From Pseudomonas sp. ZH-FAD (GTDB lineage: Bacteria; Pseudomonadota; Gammaproteobacteria; Pseudomonadales; Pseudomonadaceae): a DNA stretch of 64,000 nucleotides. The stretch spans positions 148,553 to 212,552 of the forward strand of contig NZ_PGLR01000004.1 of assembly GCF_002803095.1 (NCBI RefSeq), in the 5' to 3' direction. Positions 1 through 11,713 of this stretch are shown here, one piece after another; the first letter of the stretch is position 1, and each line of letters starts with the position of its first letter. A program made the translations under genes and the position numbers. A model generated the notes under the pieces. It was not told where the DNA came from and did not search any database. It worked only from the letters and a program-made list of their open reading frames with translations.

Positions 1-966
1 CGACACGCTGGAGTAGGCCACCAGGCGCTTGATGTCGGTCTGCGCGAAGGACAATAAGGCGCCGTAGATGATGGCGAACACGCCGAGCCACTGGGCGATG
101 GGCGCGAACTCCGCCGAGGCATTGGGGAACAGCGGCAGGGCGAAGCGCAGCAGGCCGTAGGCCGCGGTCTTCAGCAGGATGCCGGCCAGGTCGACGGAGC
201 CGGCGGTCGGTGCCTGGGCGTGGGCGTCCGGCAGCCAGGAGTGCACCGGCACCACCGGGAACTTCACCGCGAAGGCGACGAAGAAACCGAGCATCAGCAA
301 GTACTCGGTGCCTGGCGCCAGCTCGGTCTTCAGCAGGTCGGCGTAGTTGAAGGTCAGCACGCCGGTCTGGTTGAAGTGCACGAACACCAGGGCCAGGATC
401 GCCAGCAGCATGATCAGACCGCTGGCCTGGGTGAAGATGAAGAACTTGGTGGCGGCGGTGATGCGGGTACGACCGTCGCTGCCGCTGTGACCCCAGAGCG
501 CGATGAGAAAATACATCGGCACCAGCATCATTTCCCAGAAGAAGAAGAACAGGAACAGGTCGACGGCGAGGAACACGCCGACCACGCCACCGAGAATCCA
601 CATCAGGTTGAGGTGGAAGAAACCGACGCGGTTCTGGATCTCGTTCCACGAGCACAGCACCGAGAGCACGCCGAGCAGGCCGGTGAGCACCACCATCAGC
701 ACCGACAGGCCATCCATCGCCAGGTGGATGGTGATGCCCAGGCGCGGAATCCAGTCGATGACGAACTCGTGGGCCCAGCGCGGCTCGCCGCCAGGAGCGG
801 GGGCCAGGGTGAAATCACCGCTGACCCACAGCCACAGGCCGAGGCCCAGCAGCAGGCCCATGGTGATCAGGGCGATCCAGCGCGGCAGGATGTGGCCGAA
901 GCGCTCGCCTTGCCAGCACAGCAGGCCGCCGATGAAGGGAATCAGGATTAGCCAGGGCAGAATCAT
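1..966 (-). CDS. nuoM: NADH-quinone oxidoreductase subunit M (5' part; continues beyond window edge)
   Basis: Membrane proton-pumping subunit of complex I, related to Mrp antiporters. The 322 visible residues begin [16 protein letters not shown] and include the conserved helix [20 protein letters not shown], whose Glu is part of the proton channel, then [17 protein letters not shown] and [16 protein letters not shown], all typical of NuoM. The C-terminal third lies outside the window. The ATG at 964-966 is 15 nt after the nuoL stop, so the two are cotranscribed. Coding is intact as far as visible. nuoN is expected next, outside the window. Confidence 0.96.
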   Translation of the reverse strand, partial: MILPWLILIPFIGGLLCWQGERFGHILPRWIALITMGLLLGLGLWLWVSGDFTLAPAPGGEPRWAHEFVIDWIPRLGITIHLAMDGLSVLMVVLTGLLGVLSVLCSWNEIQNRVGFFHLNLMWILGGVVGVFLAVDLFLFFFFWEMMLVPMYFLIALWGHSGSDGRTRITAATKFFIFTQASGLIMLLAILALVFVHFNQTGVLTFNYADLLKTELAPGTEYLLMLGFFVAFAVKFPVVPVHSWLPDAHAQAPTAGSVDLAGILLKTAAYGLLRFALPLFPNASAEFAPIAQWLGVFAIIYGALLSFAQTDIKRLVAYSSVS

Positions 967-981
967 GACAGGCTGTTTTCC

Positions 982-2832
982 TTAACTCAGAAAGAGGATG
1001 GCGGCGAGCACCAGCACGGCGCCCCCGGCGATCGAGGCGGCGTACCAGCGCACCTGGCCGTTTTCGCTGCGCACCAGCGTGGCATTACCACCGCGCGCAA
1101 GCAGCGGAATCAGGCCGATGCTGCGGTCGATGGGGTCGCGGCGCAGCAGATGGCAGAGCGCAAGGTAGGGGCGCACGAACAGCTTGTCGTACAGCCAGTC
1201 GAAGCCCCAGGCAGCGAACCACAGGGCGCTCAGCAAACGACCCGGCGCGCTCTGCGCCACGGCAGAGGCGACGCGGCGCTGGCCGAGGAAGAGCAGGGCG
1301 GCGATGACGATACCGCTCACCGCGATCAGCCCCGACAGCAGTTCCAGGCTGTGCTTGGCCTCGCCACCGGCATGGCCGGCGCTTTGTGGCAGCACGCCGG
1401 CCAGCGGCGGGGTGATCCAGGCACCGATGAAGGTCGACAGGACGATCAGCACCAGCAGCGGCAGGTTGTGGGCGATGCCATGACCGGCGTGCGCCTCGGT
1501 CTTCTGCTCGCCGTGGAAGGCGATGAAGATCAGGCGGAAGGAGTAGATCGAGGTCAGGAAGGCACCGACCAGGCCTGCATAGAGCAGCTCGCTGTGGCCA
1601 CTGGCGAAGGCTTCCCAGAGGATTTCGTCCTTGGAGTAGAAGCCGGCGGTCAGCAGCGGCAGGGCGGCCAGGGCGGCACCGCCGACAACGAAGCTGGCAT
1701 AGGCCAGCGGCAACTTCTTCCACAGCCCGCCCATCCTGAAGATGTTCTGCTCGTGGTGGCAGGCATGGATCACTGCACCGGAAGCAAGGAACAGCAGGGC
1801 CTTGAAGAAAGCGTGGGTCATCAGGTGGAAGATCGCCGCGTCCCAGGCACCAACACCCAGGGCGAGGAACATGTAGCCGATCTGGCTCATGGTCGAGTAG
1901 GCGAGGATGCGCTTGATGTCGGTCTGCACCAGCGCGGCAAAGCCGGCCAGCACCAGGGTCACGCCGCCGACGATGCCGACCAGCTCGAGAATCTCCGGGG
2001 TCAGCAGGAACAGACCGTGGGTACGGGCGATCAGGTACACGCCGGCGGTGACCATGGTCGCCGCGTGGATCAACGCCGACACCGGAGTCGGGCCGGCCAT
2101 GGCGTCGGCCAGCCAGGTCTGCAGCGGCAGCTGGGCAGATTTACCGACCGCGCCGCCCAGTAGCATCAGGGTGGCGAGCCACAGCCAGGTATCGCCGGCC
2201 ACGTATTTTTGCGGTGCCAGCACCATCAGCTCCTGAATGTTCAGGGTGCCGAGGTTGATGAACAGCAGGAACATGCCGATCATCAGGAACACGTCGCCGA
2301 CGCGGGTGACGATGAAGGCCTTGAGCGCGGCGTTACCGTTGGGTACGTGCTTGTAGTAGAAGCCGATCAGCAGGTACGAGCACAGGCCGACGCCTTCCCA
2401 GCCGAAGAACAGCACCAGCAGGTTGTCGCCGAGCACCAGCAGCAGCATGCTGAAGATGAACAGGTTGGTGTAGGCGAAGAAGCGCGAATAGCCTTCCTCG
2501 CCGCGCATGTACCAGCTGGCGAACAGGTGGATCAGGAATCCCACGCCGGTGACCACGCCGAGCATGGTCACGGACAGGCCGTCCAGGTACAGGGTGAAGC
2601 TCGGCGCCAGGCCTTCGACGCTCATCCACTGCCACAGGGTCAGGCTGTAGGCGCCACCGGCCGGCGGGTTGCAGAGGAACGCGGCGATGACCCAGGCAGC
2701 GCTGGCGGCGGCCAGGCCGATGGAGCCGACACCGATCAGCGCACTGGTGTTTTCCGAGAGTCGCCCGCGCGAGAAGGCCAGCAGCAGCCAGCCGAGTAGC
2801 GGGAAGAATAGAGTCAGGGCTAGAAGGTTCAT
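982..2832 (-). CDS. nuoL: NADH-quinone oxidoreductase subunit L
   Basis: Largest antiporter-like subunit of complex I, carrying the distal proton channel and the long lateral helix. At 616 residues it matches the usual length of about 613. The essential Glu (E146, in [19 protein letters not shown]) and Lys (K231, in [19 protein letters not shown]) are present, and the C-terminus ends in a last hydrophobic helix. The start ATG overlaps the end of nuoK, as expected for a tightly coupled operon. Nothing is broken. Confidence 0.98.
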   Translation of the reverse strand: MNLLALTLFFPLLGWLLLAFSRGRLSENTSALIGVGSIGLAAASAAWVIAAFLCNPPAGGAYSLTLWQWMSVEGLAPSFTLYLDGLSVTMLGVVTGVGFLIHLFASWYMRGEEGYSRFFAYTNLFIFSMLLLVLGDNLLVLFFGWEGVGLCSYLLIGFYYKHVPNGNAALKAFIVTRVGDVFLMIGMFLLFINLGTLNIQELMVLAPQKYVAGDTWLWLATLMLLGGAVGKSAQLPLQTWLADAMAGPTPVSALIHAATMVTAGVYLIARTHGLFLLTPEILELVGIVGGVTLVLAGFAALVQTDIKRILAYSTMSQIGYMFLALGVGAWDAAIFHLMTHAFFKALLFLASGAVIHACHHEQNIFRMGGLWKKLPLAYASFVVGGAALAALPLLTAGFYSKDEILWEAFASGHSELLYAGLVGAFLTSIYSFRLIFIAFHGEQKTEAHAGHGIAHNLPLLVLIVLSTFIGAWITPPLAGVLPQSAGHAGGEAKHSLELLSGLIAVSGIVIAALLFLGQRRVASAVAQSAPGRLLSALWFAAWGFDWLYDKLFVRPYLALCHLLRRDPIDRSIGLIPLLARGGNATLVRSENGQVRWYAASIAGGAVLVLAAILFLS

Positions 2833-3137
2833 CCGCGCATCTCGCTGGCAGCGTCGATATCCAGGGTGTTGAAGCGGCGATACAACTGCAGCAGGATCGC
2901 CAGGCCGATGCTGGCCTCGGCGGCTGCCAGGGTGATCACCAGAATGAACATCACCTGGCCGTCAGCCGCGCCCCAACGGGCGCCGGCGACGACGAAGGCC
3001 AGTGCGGCGGCGTTCATCATCACTTCCAGGCTCATCAGGATGAACAGGATGTTGCGCCGCACCATCAGGCCGACCAGGCCGATGCAGAACAGCACACCGG
3101 CCAGGGCCAGGCCGTGTTCGAGTGGAATACCGGTCAT
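2829..3137 (-). CDS. nuoK: NADH-quinone oxidoreductase subunit K
   Basis: Small membrane subunit (102 residues, three helices) that helps form the E-channel/quinone-proximal proton path of complex I. The two conserved membrane glutamates are visible at E38 ([10 protein letters not shown]) and E74 ([12 protein letters not shown]), matching E36 and E72 of E. coli NuoK with a two-residue offset. It overlaps nuoL by 4 nt and nuoJ by 4 nt, which points to translational coupling. Confidence 0.98.
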   Translation of the reverse strand: MTGIPLEHGLALAGVLFCIGLVGLMVRRNILFILMSLEVMMNAAALAFVVAGARWGAADGQVMFILVITLAAAEASIGLAILLQLYRRFNTLDIDAASEMRG

Positions 3138-3643
3138 GCGGTGGGCTCCTTGGCGTCGTGGCGGCCCAGGTGGTAGGCAGCGACCAATGCGGCAAGCAGC
3201 AGCATGGAAGCCAGTTCCACCGCCAGCAGATAGGGGCCGAACAGGCTGATGCCGACGGCCTTGGCTTCGACTGTGGTGTGGCCGATATGGGCGTCGCTGA
3301 CGTGATTGAGCAGCACATAGAGCAACTGGCCGAGCAGCAGGGCGCTAAGAATCGCCGGGCCGACCCATATACCGGGCGTCAGCCACTTGCGCTCCTGCTC
3401 GGCAGCAGCCGGGCCAAGGTTGAGCATCATCACCACGAAGACGAACAGCACCATGATCGCGCCGGCATAGACGATGATTTCCAGCGCGCCGGCGAAGGGC
3501 GCACCAAGGGCGAAGAACACCATCGACACCGCCAGCAGCGAGACGATGAGGTAGAGCAGGGCATGCACCGGGTTGGTGTTGGTGACTACCCCGACCGTTG
3601 CGGCCACCGCCACACCGGCGGCGAAATAGAAGGCAAATTCCAT
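3134..3643 (-). CDS. nuoJ: NADH-quinone oxidoreductase subunit J
   Basis: Membrane subunit of complex I (169 residues, five helices), including the conserved third-helix stretch [20 protein letters not shown] chose the ATG at 3641-3643 because a GAGGAG ribosome-binding site precedes it by about 8 nt and the N-terminus [18 protein letters not shown] matches the family. The open frame runs about 50 codons further upstream, but only through the nuoI/nuoJ spacer repeat and into nuoI. It ends with a 4-nt overlap with nuoK. Confidence 0.97.
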   Translation of the reverse strand: MEFAFYFAAGVAVAATVGVVTNTNPVHALLYLIVSLLAVSMVFFALGAPFAGALEIIVYAGAIMVLFVFVVMMLNLGPAAAEQERKWLTPGIWVGPAILSALLLGQLLYVLLNHVSDAHIGHTTVEAKAVGISLFGPYLLAVELASMLLLAALVAAYHLGRHDAKEPTA

Positions 3644-3661
3644 CAGAAGCTCCTCATGGCA

Positions 3662-3700
3662 CCCCGCTCCCGCTTGCGGGAGAGGGGCTGGGGGAGAGGG
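3662..3700. repeat. Short GC-rich intergenic palindromic repeat
   Basis: The spacer between nuoI and nuoJ contains CTCCCGC-TT-GCGGGAG (3667-3682) followed by the purine-rich run GGGGCTGGGGGAGAGGG. I recall this 'ctcccgcttgcgggagagggg' element from intergenic regions of many pseudomonads and other high-GC Proteobacteria. It sits inside an operon, so it could form an mRNA hairpin that tunes expression between nuoI and nuoJ. That effect is an inference. Confidence 0.7.
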
Positions 3701-3710
3701 TAAGAACGAG

Positions 3711-4259
3711 TCATGGCAACAGCCCCTTGACGTTGATCGGCTCGGCCTCGTTCTGCGCGGCGCCCTTGGGCTTGCCGGCGATGGCCATACCGGCAACGCG
3801 GTAGAAGTTGTAGTCCGGGTTCTTGCCGGGGCCGCTGATCAGCAGGTCTTCCTTCTCGTACACCAGATCCTGACGTTTGAACTCGCCCATCTCGAAATCG
3901 GGGGTGAGCTGGATCGCGGTGGTCGGGCAGGCTTCCTCGCACAGGCCGCAGAAGATGCAGCGCGAGAAGTTGATGCGGAAGAATTCCGGGTACCAGCGAC
4001 CGTCGTCGGTTTCGGCCTTCTGCAGCGAAATGCAGCCCACCGGGCAGGCCACGGCGCACAGGTTGCAGGCCACGCAGCGTTCCTCGCCGTCGGGGTCGCG
4101 GGTCAGGACGATGCGGCCACGGTAGCGCGGCGGCAGGTAGACCGGTTCTTCCGGATATTGCAGGGTGTCGCGCTTGCGAAAGCCATGGCTGAACACCATG
4201 ACCAGGCTGCGCAGTTGGGTGCCGGTACCGACCAGCACGTCCCATATGTATTTGAACAT
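3711..4259 (-). CDS. nuoI: NADH-quinone oxidoreductase subunit I (two 4Fe-4S clusters)
   Basis: Peripheral-arm ferredoxin-like subunit carrying clusters N6a and N6b, which pass electrons from NuoG toward NuoB. In 182 residues the two CxxCxxCxxxCP motifs are complete: C62, C65, C68, C72 ([12 protein letters not shown]) and C101, C104, C107, C111 ([12 protein letters not shown]). The N-terminal amphipathic membrane-anchor helix is also present. It is spaced 13 nt from nuoH, inside the operon. Confidence 0.98.
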   Translation of the reverse strand: MFKYIWDVLVGTGTQLRSLVMVFSHGFRKRDTLQYPEEPVYLPPRYRGRIVLTRDPDGEERCVACNLCAVACPVGCISLQKAETDDGRWYPEFFRINFSRCIFCGLCEEACPTTAIQLTPDFEMGEFKRQDLVYEKEDLLISGPGKNPDYNFYRVAGMAIAGKPKGAAQNEAEPINVKGLLP

Positions 4260-4272
4260 TCTGTGGTTCTCC

Positions 4273-5265
4273 TTACTGGGCCGTGGCCAGCACGACGGCG
4301 CCGGTCACCAGCAGGTTGATCAGGGTCAGCGGCAGGCAGAACTTCCAGCTGAAGGCCATGACCTGGTCATAGCGCGGGCGTGGGATCGACGCGCGCAGCA
4401 GGATGAAGATCATGATGAAGAAGGCCGTTTTCAGCGCGAACCAGAAGAACGGAATCTGCGGCAGGATGCCGAACGGGCCATGCCAGCCACCGAAGAACAG
4501 CGTTACCAGCAAGGCCGACACGGTGACGATGGCGACGTACTCGCCGACGAAGAACATGCCCCATTTCATGCCGGCGTATTCGATGTGGTAACCATCGGCC
4601 AGCTCCTGTTCGGCTTCCGGCTGGTCGAACGGGTGACGGTGGGTCACGGCGACGGCGGCGATGAAGAAGGTACAGAAGCCGAAGAACTGCGGAATGATGA
4701 ACCACAGGTTCTGCGCCTGGTAGTCGACGATGTCGCGCATGTTGAACGAGCCGACCTGCGCCACCACGCCCATCAGCGCCAGGGCCAGGAACACCTCGTA
4801 GGAGATGGTCTGGGCCGAGGCACGCAGGCTGCCGAGCAGGGCGAACTTGTTGTTGCTCGACCAGCCGGCGAACAGCACGGCATAGACCGAAAGACCCGCC
4901 ATGGCGAAGAAGAACAGGATGCCGATGTTCAGATCCGCCACACCCCAGGTCGGGGTGATGGGGATGATGGCGAAGGCCATCAGCATCGCCGAGAAGGCGA
5001 TCATCGGCGCCAGGATGAAGATGAACTTGTCGGCGAACGGCGGCGTCCAGTCCTCCTTGAAGAACATCTTGATCATGTCGGCGGCGATCTGGAACATGCC
5101 GAACGGCCCCACACGGTTGGGGCCGTAGCGATCCTGCCACCAGCCGAGCAGACGGCGTTCGATGAAGCTCAGCAGCGCGCCGCAGACCACCACCACCAGC
5201 AGGATGACGATGGCCTTGAGTACCGCGATGACGATCTCGATCAGTTCGGGCGTCAGCCAACTCAT
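4273..5265 (-). CDS. nuoH: NADH-quinone oxidoreductase subunit H
   Basis: Membrane subunit (330 residues, eight predicted helices) that forms most of the quinone-binding chamber where the peripheral arm meets the membrane arm. Family landmarks are visible: [23 protein letters not shown] near residue 50, the acidic loop [22 protein letters not shown], and [15 protein letters not shown] near the C-terminus. Its ATG overlaps the nuoG stop (ATGA), which implies coupled translation. Confidence 0.98.
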   Translation of the reverse strand: MSWLTPELIEIVIAVLKAIVILLVVVVCGALLSFIERRLLGWWQDRYGPNRVGPFGMFQIAADMIKMFFKEDWTPPFADKFIFILAPMIAFSAMLMAFAIIPITPTWGVADLNIGILFFFAMAGLSVYAVLFAGWSSNNKFALLGSLRASAQTISYEVFLALALMGVVAQVGSFNMRDIVDYQAQNLWFIIPQFFGFCTFFIAAVAVTHRHPFDQPEAEQELADGYHIEYAGMKWGMFFVGEYVAIVTVSALLVTLFFGGWHGPFGILPQIPFFWFALKTAFFIMIFILLRASIPRPRYDQVMAFSWKFCLPLTLINLLVTGAVVLATAQ

Positions 5266-7970
5266 CGCGCGGCCTCCTGCAGCAGGGTCACGCTGGCGCC
5301 GGCGAGCGTCGGCGCAATGCCTGGCAAGCCAACCGGCAGGCCGACCAGGCCGATGGCCAGGTCGTCACGTACCTTGAGCGGCAGGCGCAGGGCCTGGCCA
5401 TTGACGCGCAGGGCCAGCAGCGCGCCGTCGTTCACCCCCAGGCGTGCCGCTTCATCGCGGGCCAGGGCCACGTAAGGTTCGGGCATACGCTCCTGAATCG
5501 GTTTGGCGCGTGCGGAGTTTTCCTCGCTGCCGAACAGGTGGTGCAGCGGCGCCACTTGCCAGGTGCCGGCTGCCGGATTGAACGCGGCGTTCACGGCGAA
5601 CCAGGGCAGGGCGTTGCCGGCCGCTTCGAGCAAGCGCACGCCGGGGTCGCCGGCGCGCAGGTGCCCGCCGACCTCGTCCTGGAATTTGTTCCATGCCTGC
5701 GGCGAGTTCCAGCCCGGCGACCAGGCGAACGGAATCTGTTGCCGATCTTCCTTGCTGCCGGCGTAGCCTTCCATGGAGAAGGCGAAGGCCGAATCCTGAT
5801 CCTGCGGCTGACGTGGCTCGTGCACGCTGATATTGGCGCGCATGGCTGTGCGGCCGCTGTAGCGGTGCGGCTCGCGGGCGAGCTTGAGGCCCTTGATGCG
5901 GAACGAGGCGCTAGGCGCGGCGTCCTTGATGCCGGACAAATGCGGATTGCTGGCGGCGCAGGCCGCGGTGACCTGATCCAGTTGCGTCCAGTCCACGGCT
6001 TTGCCCTGCAGGGTGCTGTGCAGGGCGTGCAGCCAGCGCCAGCCTTCGCGGATCAGGATGCCCGCGTCGTAGTAGCTCGGCTCATAGACCTGGAAGAAGC
6101 GCTGGGCTCGGCCTTCGAGGCTGACCAGGGTGCCGTCGCCTTCGGCGAAGGAGGCCACCGGCAGCAGCAGATGGGCGCGTTCGCTGGTGGCAGTGCGCTG
6201 GTGATCAGCGACGATCACCGCCTGCGCGGCGCTGAGCGCAGCATCGACCTTGGCCGCATCGGCGCGGCGGTACAGGTCGTTTTCCAGCACGATCACGGCA
6301 TCGGCCTGGCCGCCACTCAGGGCGTCCAGCGCGGCATCGACGGAGTCGCCACCGAGCAGGGCCAGCCCCAGGCTGTTGGCCTCAGGCACCACCAGGCTCA
6401 GCGAGCCGTTCTTCTCGCGGTTCTTCAGCGCGCTGGCGATATTGGCGGCGGCTTCGATCAGGGCCTTGTCGCCCAGGGAGGCGCCGGAAACGATCAGCGG
6501 GCGCTTGGCATTGATCAGGGCATCGGCGATGCGTTGCACCAGTTCGCCGGCTTCGGCGTCCAGGCCGTCGACGGCTGGGGCGCTCGGGTCGATGGCGTGG
6601 GCCACGGCGAAACCGATACGGGCCAGGTCGGCCGGCGCGGCGTGCACGCACTGCTCGGCGATATCGTCGAGGCGGGTTTCCGCGACGCTGGCGATGAACA
6701 GCGGGTGCAGGGCGTGCTGGGCGACGTTCTGCACCGCCGCCATGTGCCAGTCCTGAATGCGTGCACCGGCAGCGATTTCGGTGGCCTTGCCCTTGACCGC
6801 CTGGCGCAGGGCCAGGGCCAGGCGTGCGGCGGTCTGGGTCAGGTCTTCGCCGAGGACGAAGATGGCGTCGTGCAGCTCGATATCGCGCAGGGTCGGGGTC
6901 GGCAGCGGGCCGTTTTGCAGGATGTCGCGGATCAGGCGGATATTGGTCAGTTCGCTGGCAGCGATGCCGCTGTAGAAGTTGTCGGCACCGACCAGTTCGC
7001 GCAGGGCGAAGTTGGATTCCAGGCTGGCGCGCGGCGAGCCAATGCCGATCACGCGCTTGCCCTTGAGCAGCTCGGCGGCCTTGTCCAGCGCGGCATCGAT
7101 GCCGATGGCCTGGCCGGCCAGCAGCGGCTGACGTGGGCGATCTTCGCGGTTGACGTAGCCATAGCCGAAGCGACCACGGTCGCAGAGAAAGTACTGGTTC
7201 ACCGAGCCGTTGAAGCGGTTCTCGATACGGCGCAGCTCGCCGTAGCGCTCACCGGGGCTGGTGTTGCAGCCGCTGGAGCAGCCATGGCAGATGCTCGGGG
7301 CGAACTGCATGTCCCACTTGCGGTTGTAGCGCTCGGAGTGGGTCTTGTCGGTGAACACGCCGGTCGGGCAGACCTCGACCAGGTTGCCGGAAAACTCGCT
7401 TTCCAGCGTGCCGTCCTCGACACGGCCGAAGTACACGTTGTCATGCGCGCCGTAGACGCCCAGGTCTGTGCCGCCGGCGTAGTCCTTGTAGTAGCGCACG
7501 CAGCGATAACAGGCGATGCAGCGGTTCATCTCGTGGGCGATGAACGGGCCGAGTTCCTGGTTCTGGTGGGTACGCTTGGTGAAGCGGTAGCGACGGGTGT
7601 TGTGCCCGGTCATCACCGTCATGTCCTGCAGGTGGCAGTGGCCACCTTCCTCGCACACTGGGCAGTCGTGCGGGTGGTTGGTCATCAGCCATTCGACGAC
7701 ACTGGCGCGGAACGCCTTGGACTCTTCGTCGTCGATGCTGATCCAGGTGTTATCGGTGGCGGGCGTCATGCAGGACATGACGATGCGACCACGGGTATCG
7801 TTCTCGTCGTTGTACTGCTTGACCGCGCACTGGCGGCAGGCGCCGACGCTGCCAAGCGCCGGGTGCCAGCAGAAGTAGGGGATATCGAGTCCAAGGGACA
7901 GGCAGGCCTGCAGGAGGTTGTCTGCACCATCGACTTCGAAATCTTTGCCGTCTACGTGGATAGTGGCCAT
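5262..7970 (-). CDS. nuoG: NADH-quinone oxidoreductase subunit G
   Basis: Large iron-sulfur subunit of complex I (902 residues; gammaproteobacterial NuoG is about 905-910). The N-terminal 2Fe-2S domain has C34, C45 and C48 plus a later Cys ([17 protein letters not shown]). Next come the His/Cys ligands of N5 ([12 protein letters not shown]), the N4 cluster ([12 protein letters not shown] ... CPTGVF) and the extra N7 cluster motif CHGCSSGCN. The rest is a molybdopterin-oxidoreductase-like domain without an active cofactor site in this family. It lies between nuoF and nuoH. Confidence 0.98.
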   Translation of the reverse strand: MATIHVDGKDFEVDGADNLLQACLSLGLDIPYFCWHPALGSVGACRQCAVKQYNDENDTRGRIVMSCMTPATDNTWISIDDEESKAFRASVVEWLMTNHPHDCPVCEEGGHCHLQDMTVMTGHNTRRYRFTKRTHQNQELGPFIAHEMNRCIACYRCVRYYKDYAGGTDLGVYGAHDNVYFGRVEDGTLESEFSGNLVEVCPTGVFTDKTHSERYNRKWDMQFAPSICHGCSSGCNTSPGERYGELRRIENRFNGSVNQYFLCDRGRFGYGYVNREDRPRQPLLAGQAIGIDAALDKAAELLKGKRVIGIGSPRASLESNFALRELVGADNFYSGIAASELTNIRLIRDILQNGPLPTPTLRDIELHDAIFVLGEDLTQTAARLALALRQAVKGKATEIAAGARIQDWHMAAVQNVAQHALHPLFIASVAETRLDDIAEQCVHAAPADLARIGFAVAHAIDPSAPAVDGLDAEAGELVQRIADALINAKRPLIVSGASLGDKALIEAAANIASALKNREKNGSLSLVVPEANSLGLALLGGDSVDAALDALSGGQADAVIVLENDLYRRADAAKVDAALSAAQAVIVADHQRTATSERAHLLLPVASFAEGDGTLVSLEGRAQRFFQVYEPSYYDAGILIREGWRWLHALHSTLQGKAVDWTQLDQVTAACAASNPHLSGIKDAAPSASFRIKGLKLAREPHRYSGRTAMRANISVHEPRQPQDQDSAFAFSMEGYAGSKEDRQQIPFAWSPGWNSPQAWNKFQDEVGGHLRAGDPGVRLLEAAGNALPWFAVNAAFNPAAGTWQVAPLHHLFGSEENSARAKPIQERMPEPYVALARDEAARLGVNDGALLALRVNGQALRLPLKVRDDLAIGLVGLPVGLPGIAPTLAGASVTLLQEAAR

Positions 7971-8028
7971 TTCTTCAGTCTTCGTTTACCCGCTTCAGAA
8001 AAGCGGCTGGCTAAGGGAATTCGTCTGT

Positions 8029-9375
8029 TCAGCTCGCTCTTGCCGGCATGCGGGGCGTGGTCGCCACCTTGGCCACGCCGGCCTCGAACTCTTCACGGAA
8101 ATACTTGATGGCACTGCCCAACGGCTCCACGGCGCCTGGCGCGTGAGCACAGAAGGTCTTGCCCGGGCCGAGGAAGTTGACCAGGCCGAGCAGGGTGGCG
8201 ATGTCCTCGCGTGTGCCTTCGCCACGCTCCAGTGCACGAAGGATCTTCACGCTCCACGGCAGGCCGTCGCGGCAGGGCGTGCACCAGCCGCAGGACTCGC
8301 GGGCGAAGAACTCTTCCATGTTGCGCAGCAGGGAAACCATGCTGATCGAGTCGTCGACCGCCAGCGCCAGGCCGGTGCCCATGCGCGTGCCGACCTTGGC
8401 GATGCCGCCGGCGTACATTTGCGCCTCGAGGTGTTCGGGCAGCAGGAAGCCGGTACCGGCGCCGCCAGGCTGCCAGCACTTGAGCTTGTAGCCGTCACGC
8501 ATGCCGCCGGCGTAGTCCTCGAACAGCTCGCGTGCGGTGATACCGAACGGCAGCTCCCACAGACCGGGGTTCTTCACCTTGCCGGAGAAGCCCATCAGCT
8601 TGGTGCCGTGGTCTTCGCTGCCCGGGCGGGCGAGGCCCTTGTACCAGTCCACGCCCTGGCCGACGATGGCCGGCACGTTGCACAGGGTTTCGACGTTATT
8701 GACGCAGGTTGGTTTGCCCCACACACCGACGGCAGCCGGGAAGGGCGGCTTGGCACGTGGGTTGGCGCGGCGGCCTTCCAGCGAGTTGATCAGCGCGGTT
8801 TCTTCGCCACAGATGTAGCGGCCCGCGCCGGTATGCACGAACAGCTCGAAATCGAAGCCGCTGCCAAAAATGTTCTTGCCGAGCAGGCCGGCGGCCTTGG
8901 CTTCATCGATAGCGCGGTTGAGGTTGGCTGCGGCGTCGACGTACTCGCCACGCAGGAAGATGTAGCCGCGATAGGCCTTCAGTGCGCGCGCGGAGATCAG
9001 CATGCCTTCCACCAGCAGGTGGGGCAGCTGTTCCATCAGCATGCGGTCTTTCCAGGTGTTGGGCTCCATTTCGTCCGCGTTGCACAGCAGATAGCGGATG
9101 TTCATGGATTCGTCGGCCGGCATCAGACCCCACTTCACACCCGTGGGGAAGCCTGCGCCGCCGCGACCCTTGAGGCCGGATTCCTTGACGGTCTGCACGA
9201 TGTCGGCCTGAGCCATCTCGGTCAGGGCCTTGCGTGCGGCAGCATAACCGTTCTTCTGCTGGTACTCCTGCAGCCATACCGGCTGGGCGTCGTCACGCAG
9301 GCGCCAGGTCAGCGGGTGGGTTTCTTCGCTGCGGGTGATACGGTTGGCCGGGCCGATGGAGGTCAGGGTTTTCAT
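8029..9375 (-). CDS. nuoF: NADH-quinone oxidoreductase subunit F (NADH/FMN and 4Fe-4S)
   Basis: Electron-input subunit that binds NADH and FMN and carries cluster N3. It has 448 residues. The glycine-rich nucleotide motif [14 protein letters not shown] lies at about residues 69-82, and the cluster ligands are C362, C365, C368 (SCGWCTPC) and C409. The start ATG overlaps the nuoE stop by 4 nt. NuoE and NuoF form the NADH dehydrogenase tip with NuoG. Confidence 0.98.
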   Translation of the reverse strand: MKTLTSIGPANRITRSEETHPLTWRLRDDAQPVWLQEYQQKNGYAAARKALTEMAQADIVQTVKESGLKGRGGAGFPTGVKWGLMPADESMNIRYLLCNADEMEPNTWKDRMLMEQLPHLLVEGMLISARALKAYRGYIFLRGEYVDAAANLNRAIDEAKAAGLLGKNIFGSGFDFELFVHTGAGRYICGEETALINSLEGRRANPRAKPPFPAAVGVWGKPTCVNNVETLCNVPAIVGQGVDWYKGLARPGSEDHGTKLMGFSGKVKNPGLWELPFGITARELFEDYAGGMRDGYKLKCWQPGGAGTGFLLPEHLEAQMYAGGIAKVGTRMGTGLALAVDDSISMVSLLRNMEEFFARESCGWCTPCRDGLPWSVKILRALERGEGTREDIATLLGLVNFLGPGKTFCAHAPGAVEPLGSAIKYFREEFEAGVAKVATTPRMPARAS

Positions 9376-9866
9376 TTATAGCCCTCCAGCAGCTTGGCGA
9401 CGCCGTCAGGTTGAACATCGCCGAAGGTGTCATCGTCGATCATCACCGCCGGAGCCTTGTCGCAGTTGCCCAGGCAGCACACCGGCAACAGGGTGAAACG
9501 CTCATCGCTGGTGGTCTGGCCAAGGCCGATACCGAGTTGCTTTTGCATCTCACTGACCACCGACTCATGACCGCCGATGTAGCAGGTCATGCTGTCGCAC
9601 ACGCGAATCACGTGGCGGCCCACCGGCTGGCGGAAGATCTGGCTATAGAAGGTGGCCACGCCCTCGACGTCGCTGGCCGGGATGCCGAGGACTTCGCCGA
9701 TGGCATCGGCGGCGCCGTCCGGCACCCAGCCGCGCTGCTTCTGCACGATCTTCAGCGCTTCGATGCTGGCGGCGCGCGGGTCTTCGTAGTGGTGCATCTC
9801 GTGCTCGATGGCCGAGCGCTCGGTTTCGCTGAGAACGAAACGGTCTGTCTGGATAAGCGTATTCAT
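9372..9866 (-). CDS. nuoE: NADH-quinone oxidoreductase subunit E (2Fe-2S)
   Basis: Thioredoxin-fold 2Fe-2S subunit (cluster N1a) partnering NuoF. It has 164 residues. The ligand pattern C-x4-C ... C-x3-C is present as C90/C95 (CDSMTC) and C131/C135 (CLGNC). I start at the ATG at 9864-9866, 2 nt after the nuoCD stop. The frame stays open about 180 codons further upstream, but that stretch is only a shadow of nuoCD. Confidence 0.97.
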   Translation of the reverse strand: MNTLIQTDRFVLSETERSAIEHEMHHYEDPRAASIEALKIVQKQRGWVPDGAADAIGEVLGIPASDVEGVATFYSQIFRQPVGRHVIRVCDSMTCYIGGHESVVSEMQKQLGIGLGQTTSDERFTLLPVCCLGNCDKAPAVMIDDDTFGDVQPDGVAKLLEGYK

Positions 9867-9868
9867 GA

Positions 9869-11650
9869 TCAGCGGTCCACGTCGGCCATGACGAAGTCGA
9901 TACTGCCCAGGTAGGCGATCAGATCCGCCACCATGCTGCCGCGAATCACCGAGGGGATCTGCTGCAGGTGGGGGAAGCTGGGCGTGCGAATCCGGGTGCG
10001 GTAGCTCATGGTGCTGCCGTCGCTCGTCAGGTAGTAGCTGTTGATGCCCTTGGTCGCCTCGATCATCTGGAAGGCTTCGTTGGCCGGCATGACCGGGCCC
10101 CAGGAAACCTGCAGGAAGTGGGTGATCAGGGTTTCGATGTGCTGCAGCGTGCGCTCTTTCGGCGGCGGCGTGGTCAGCGGGTGATCCGCCTTGTATGGGC
10201 CTTCCGGCATGTTCTTCAGGCACTGGTCGATGATGCGGATGCTCTGGCGCATCTCTTCCACGCGCACCATGCAGCGGTCGTAGGCATCGCCATTGGCCGC
10301 CAGCGGAACTTCGAACTCGAAGTGCTCGTAGCCGGAGTAGGGGCGCGCCTTGCGCAGGTCGAAGTCGCAACCTGTGGCGCGCAGGCCGGCACCGGTGGTG
10401 CCCCACTCGAGCGCTTCCTTGGTGTTGTACTGCGCCACGCCGATGGTGCGGGCCTTGAGGATGCTGTTCTTGAGCGCCGCTTTCTCGTACTCGTCGAGAC
10501 GTTTGGGCAGCCAGTCGACGAATTCCTTGACCAGCCCGTCCCAGCCGCGTGGCAGGTCGTGGGCGACGCCGCCGATGCGGTACCAGGCCGGGTGCAGGCG
10601 GAAGCCGGTGATGGCCTCGATCACCTTGTAGGCGCGCTGGCGGTCGGTGAAGGTGAAGAACACCGGGGTCATGGCGCCAACGTCCTGGATATAGGTACCG
10701 AGGAACAGCAAGTGGCTGGTGATGCGGAAGAATTCGGCGAGCATCACGCGGATGAAGTCGACACGGGCCGGCACCTTGATACCGGCGAGTTTCTCCACCG
10801 AGAGCACGTAGGGCAGGTTGTTCATCACCCCGCCGAGGTAGTCGATGCGGTCGGTGTAGGGGATGAAGCTGTGCCAGCTCTGGCGTTCGGCCATCTTCTC
10901 GGCACCACGGTGGTGGTAGCCGATCTCCGGCACGCAGTCGACGATCTCTTCGCCGTCTAGCTGCAGGATGATGCGGAAGGCACCGTGGGCGGAAGGGTGG
11001 TTGGGGCCGAGGTTGAGGAACATGTAGTCCTCGTGCTCGCCACCGCGTTTCATGCCCCAGTCTTCGGGACGGAAGCGCGCGGCTTCTTCTTCCAGCTGCT
11101 GTTTGGCCAGGGTCAGGCTGAACGGATCGAATTCGGTGGCGCGCGCCGGGTAGTCCTTGCGCAGCGGATGACCTTCCCAGGTCGGCGGCATCATGATGCG
11201 GCTCAGGTGTGGGTGGCCGGTGAAGGTGATGCCGTACAGGTCCCAGACTTCGCGCTCGTACCAGTTGGCGTTGGGCCAGATGCTGGTGGCGGTGGGCAGG
11301 TTGAGGTCGCGCTCGGACAGGGCGACCTTGATCATCACGTCACTGTTACGCTCCAGCGACATCAGGTGATAGAACACCGTGAAGTCGGCGTCCGGCAGGC
11401 CGCGACGCTGGGTACGCAGGCGCTCGTCGACGCCATGCAGGTCGTAGAGCATCACGTAGGGGCGTGGCAGGTTGCGCAGGCAGGTGAGCACTTCGATAAG
11501 GCGCTCACGGGCGACCCAGAGAACCGGCATGCCGGTGCGGGTCGCTTGCAGGGTGAAACTGTCGTCGCCAAAACGGGCGCGCAGTTCGACGACGACGTCC
11601 TGGTCGTCAGCCTTGTAAGGCGGTATGGACACAACGGTGTCTTGAGTCAT
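9869..11650 (-). CDS. nuoCD: NADH-quinone oxidoreductase fused subunits C and D
   Basis: Quinone-site subunit of complex I in which the 30-kDa NuoC domain (about residues 1-190, with [19 protein letters not shown] and HPLRKDYP) is fused to the 49-kDa NuoD domain (about 205-593, with [16 protein letters not shown] and ending [11 protein letters not shown]). The 593-residue fusion is the normal enterobacterial/pseudomonad form. NuoD provides residues that bind quinone next to cluster N2 in NuoB. The frame is intact. Confidence 0.98.
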   Translation of the reverse strand: MTQDTVVSIPPYKADDQDVVVELRARFGDDSFTLQATRTGMPVLWVARERLIEVLTCLRNLPRPYVMLYDLHGVDERLRTQRRGLPDADFTVFYHLMSLERNSDVMIKVALSERDLNLPTATSIWPNANWYEREVWDLYGITFTGHPHLSRIMMPPTWEGHPLRKDYPARATEFDPFSLTLAKQQLEEEAARFRPEDWGMKRGGEHEDYMFLNLGPNHPSAHGAFRIILQLDGEEIVDCVPEIGYHHRGAEKMAERQSWHSFIPYTDRIDYLGGVMNNLPYVLSVEKLAGIKVPARVDFIRVMLAEFFRITSHLLFLGTYIQDVGAMTPVFFTFTDRQRAYKVIEAITGFRLHPAWYRIGGVAHDLPRGWDGLVKEFVDWLPKRLDEYEKAALKNSILKARTIGVAQYNTKEALEWGTTGAGLRATGCDFDLRKARPYSGYEHFEFEVPLAANGDAYDRCMVRVEEMRQSIRIIDQCLKNMPEGPYKADHPLTTPPPKERTLQHIETLITHFLQVSWGPVMPANEAFQMIEATKGINSYYLTSDGSTMSYRTRIRTPSFPHLQQIPSVIRGSMVADLIAYLGSIDFVMADVDR

Positions 11651-11713
11651 GGTCTCGGTCGCTGTCGATCAACGTAGAAAGTGGGCGTGACGCTTGCGCA
11701 GGCAAGCATCGGC

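Noticed and set aside
5538..8108. 856-codon open frame on the plus strand
   Set aside because: Antisense to nuoG and nuoF. Composition (Gly/Ala/Gln/Val-rich, no domains) is that of a codon-bias shadow in GC-rich DNA.
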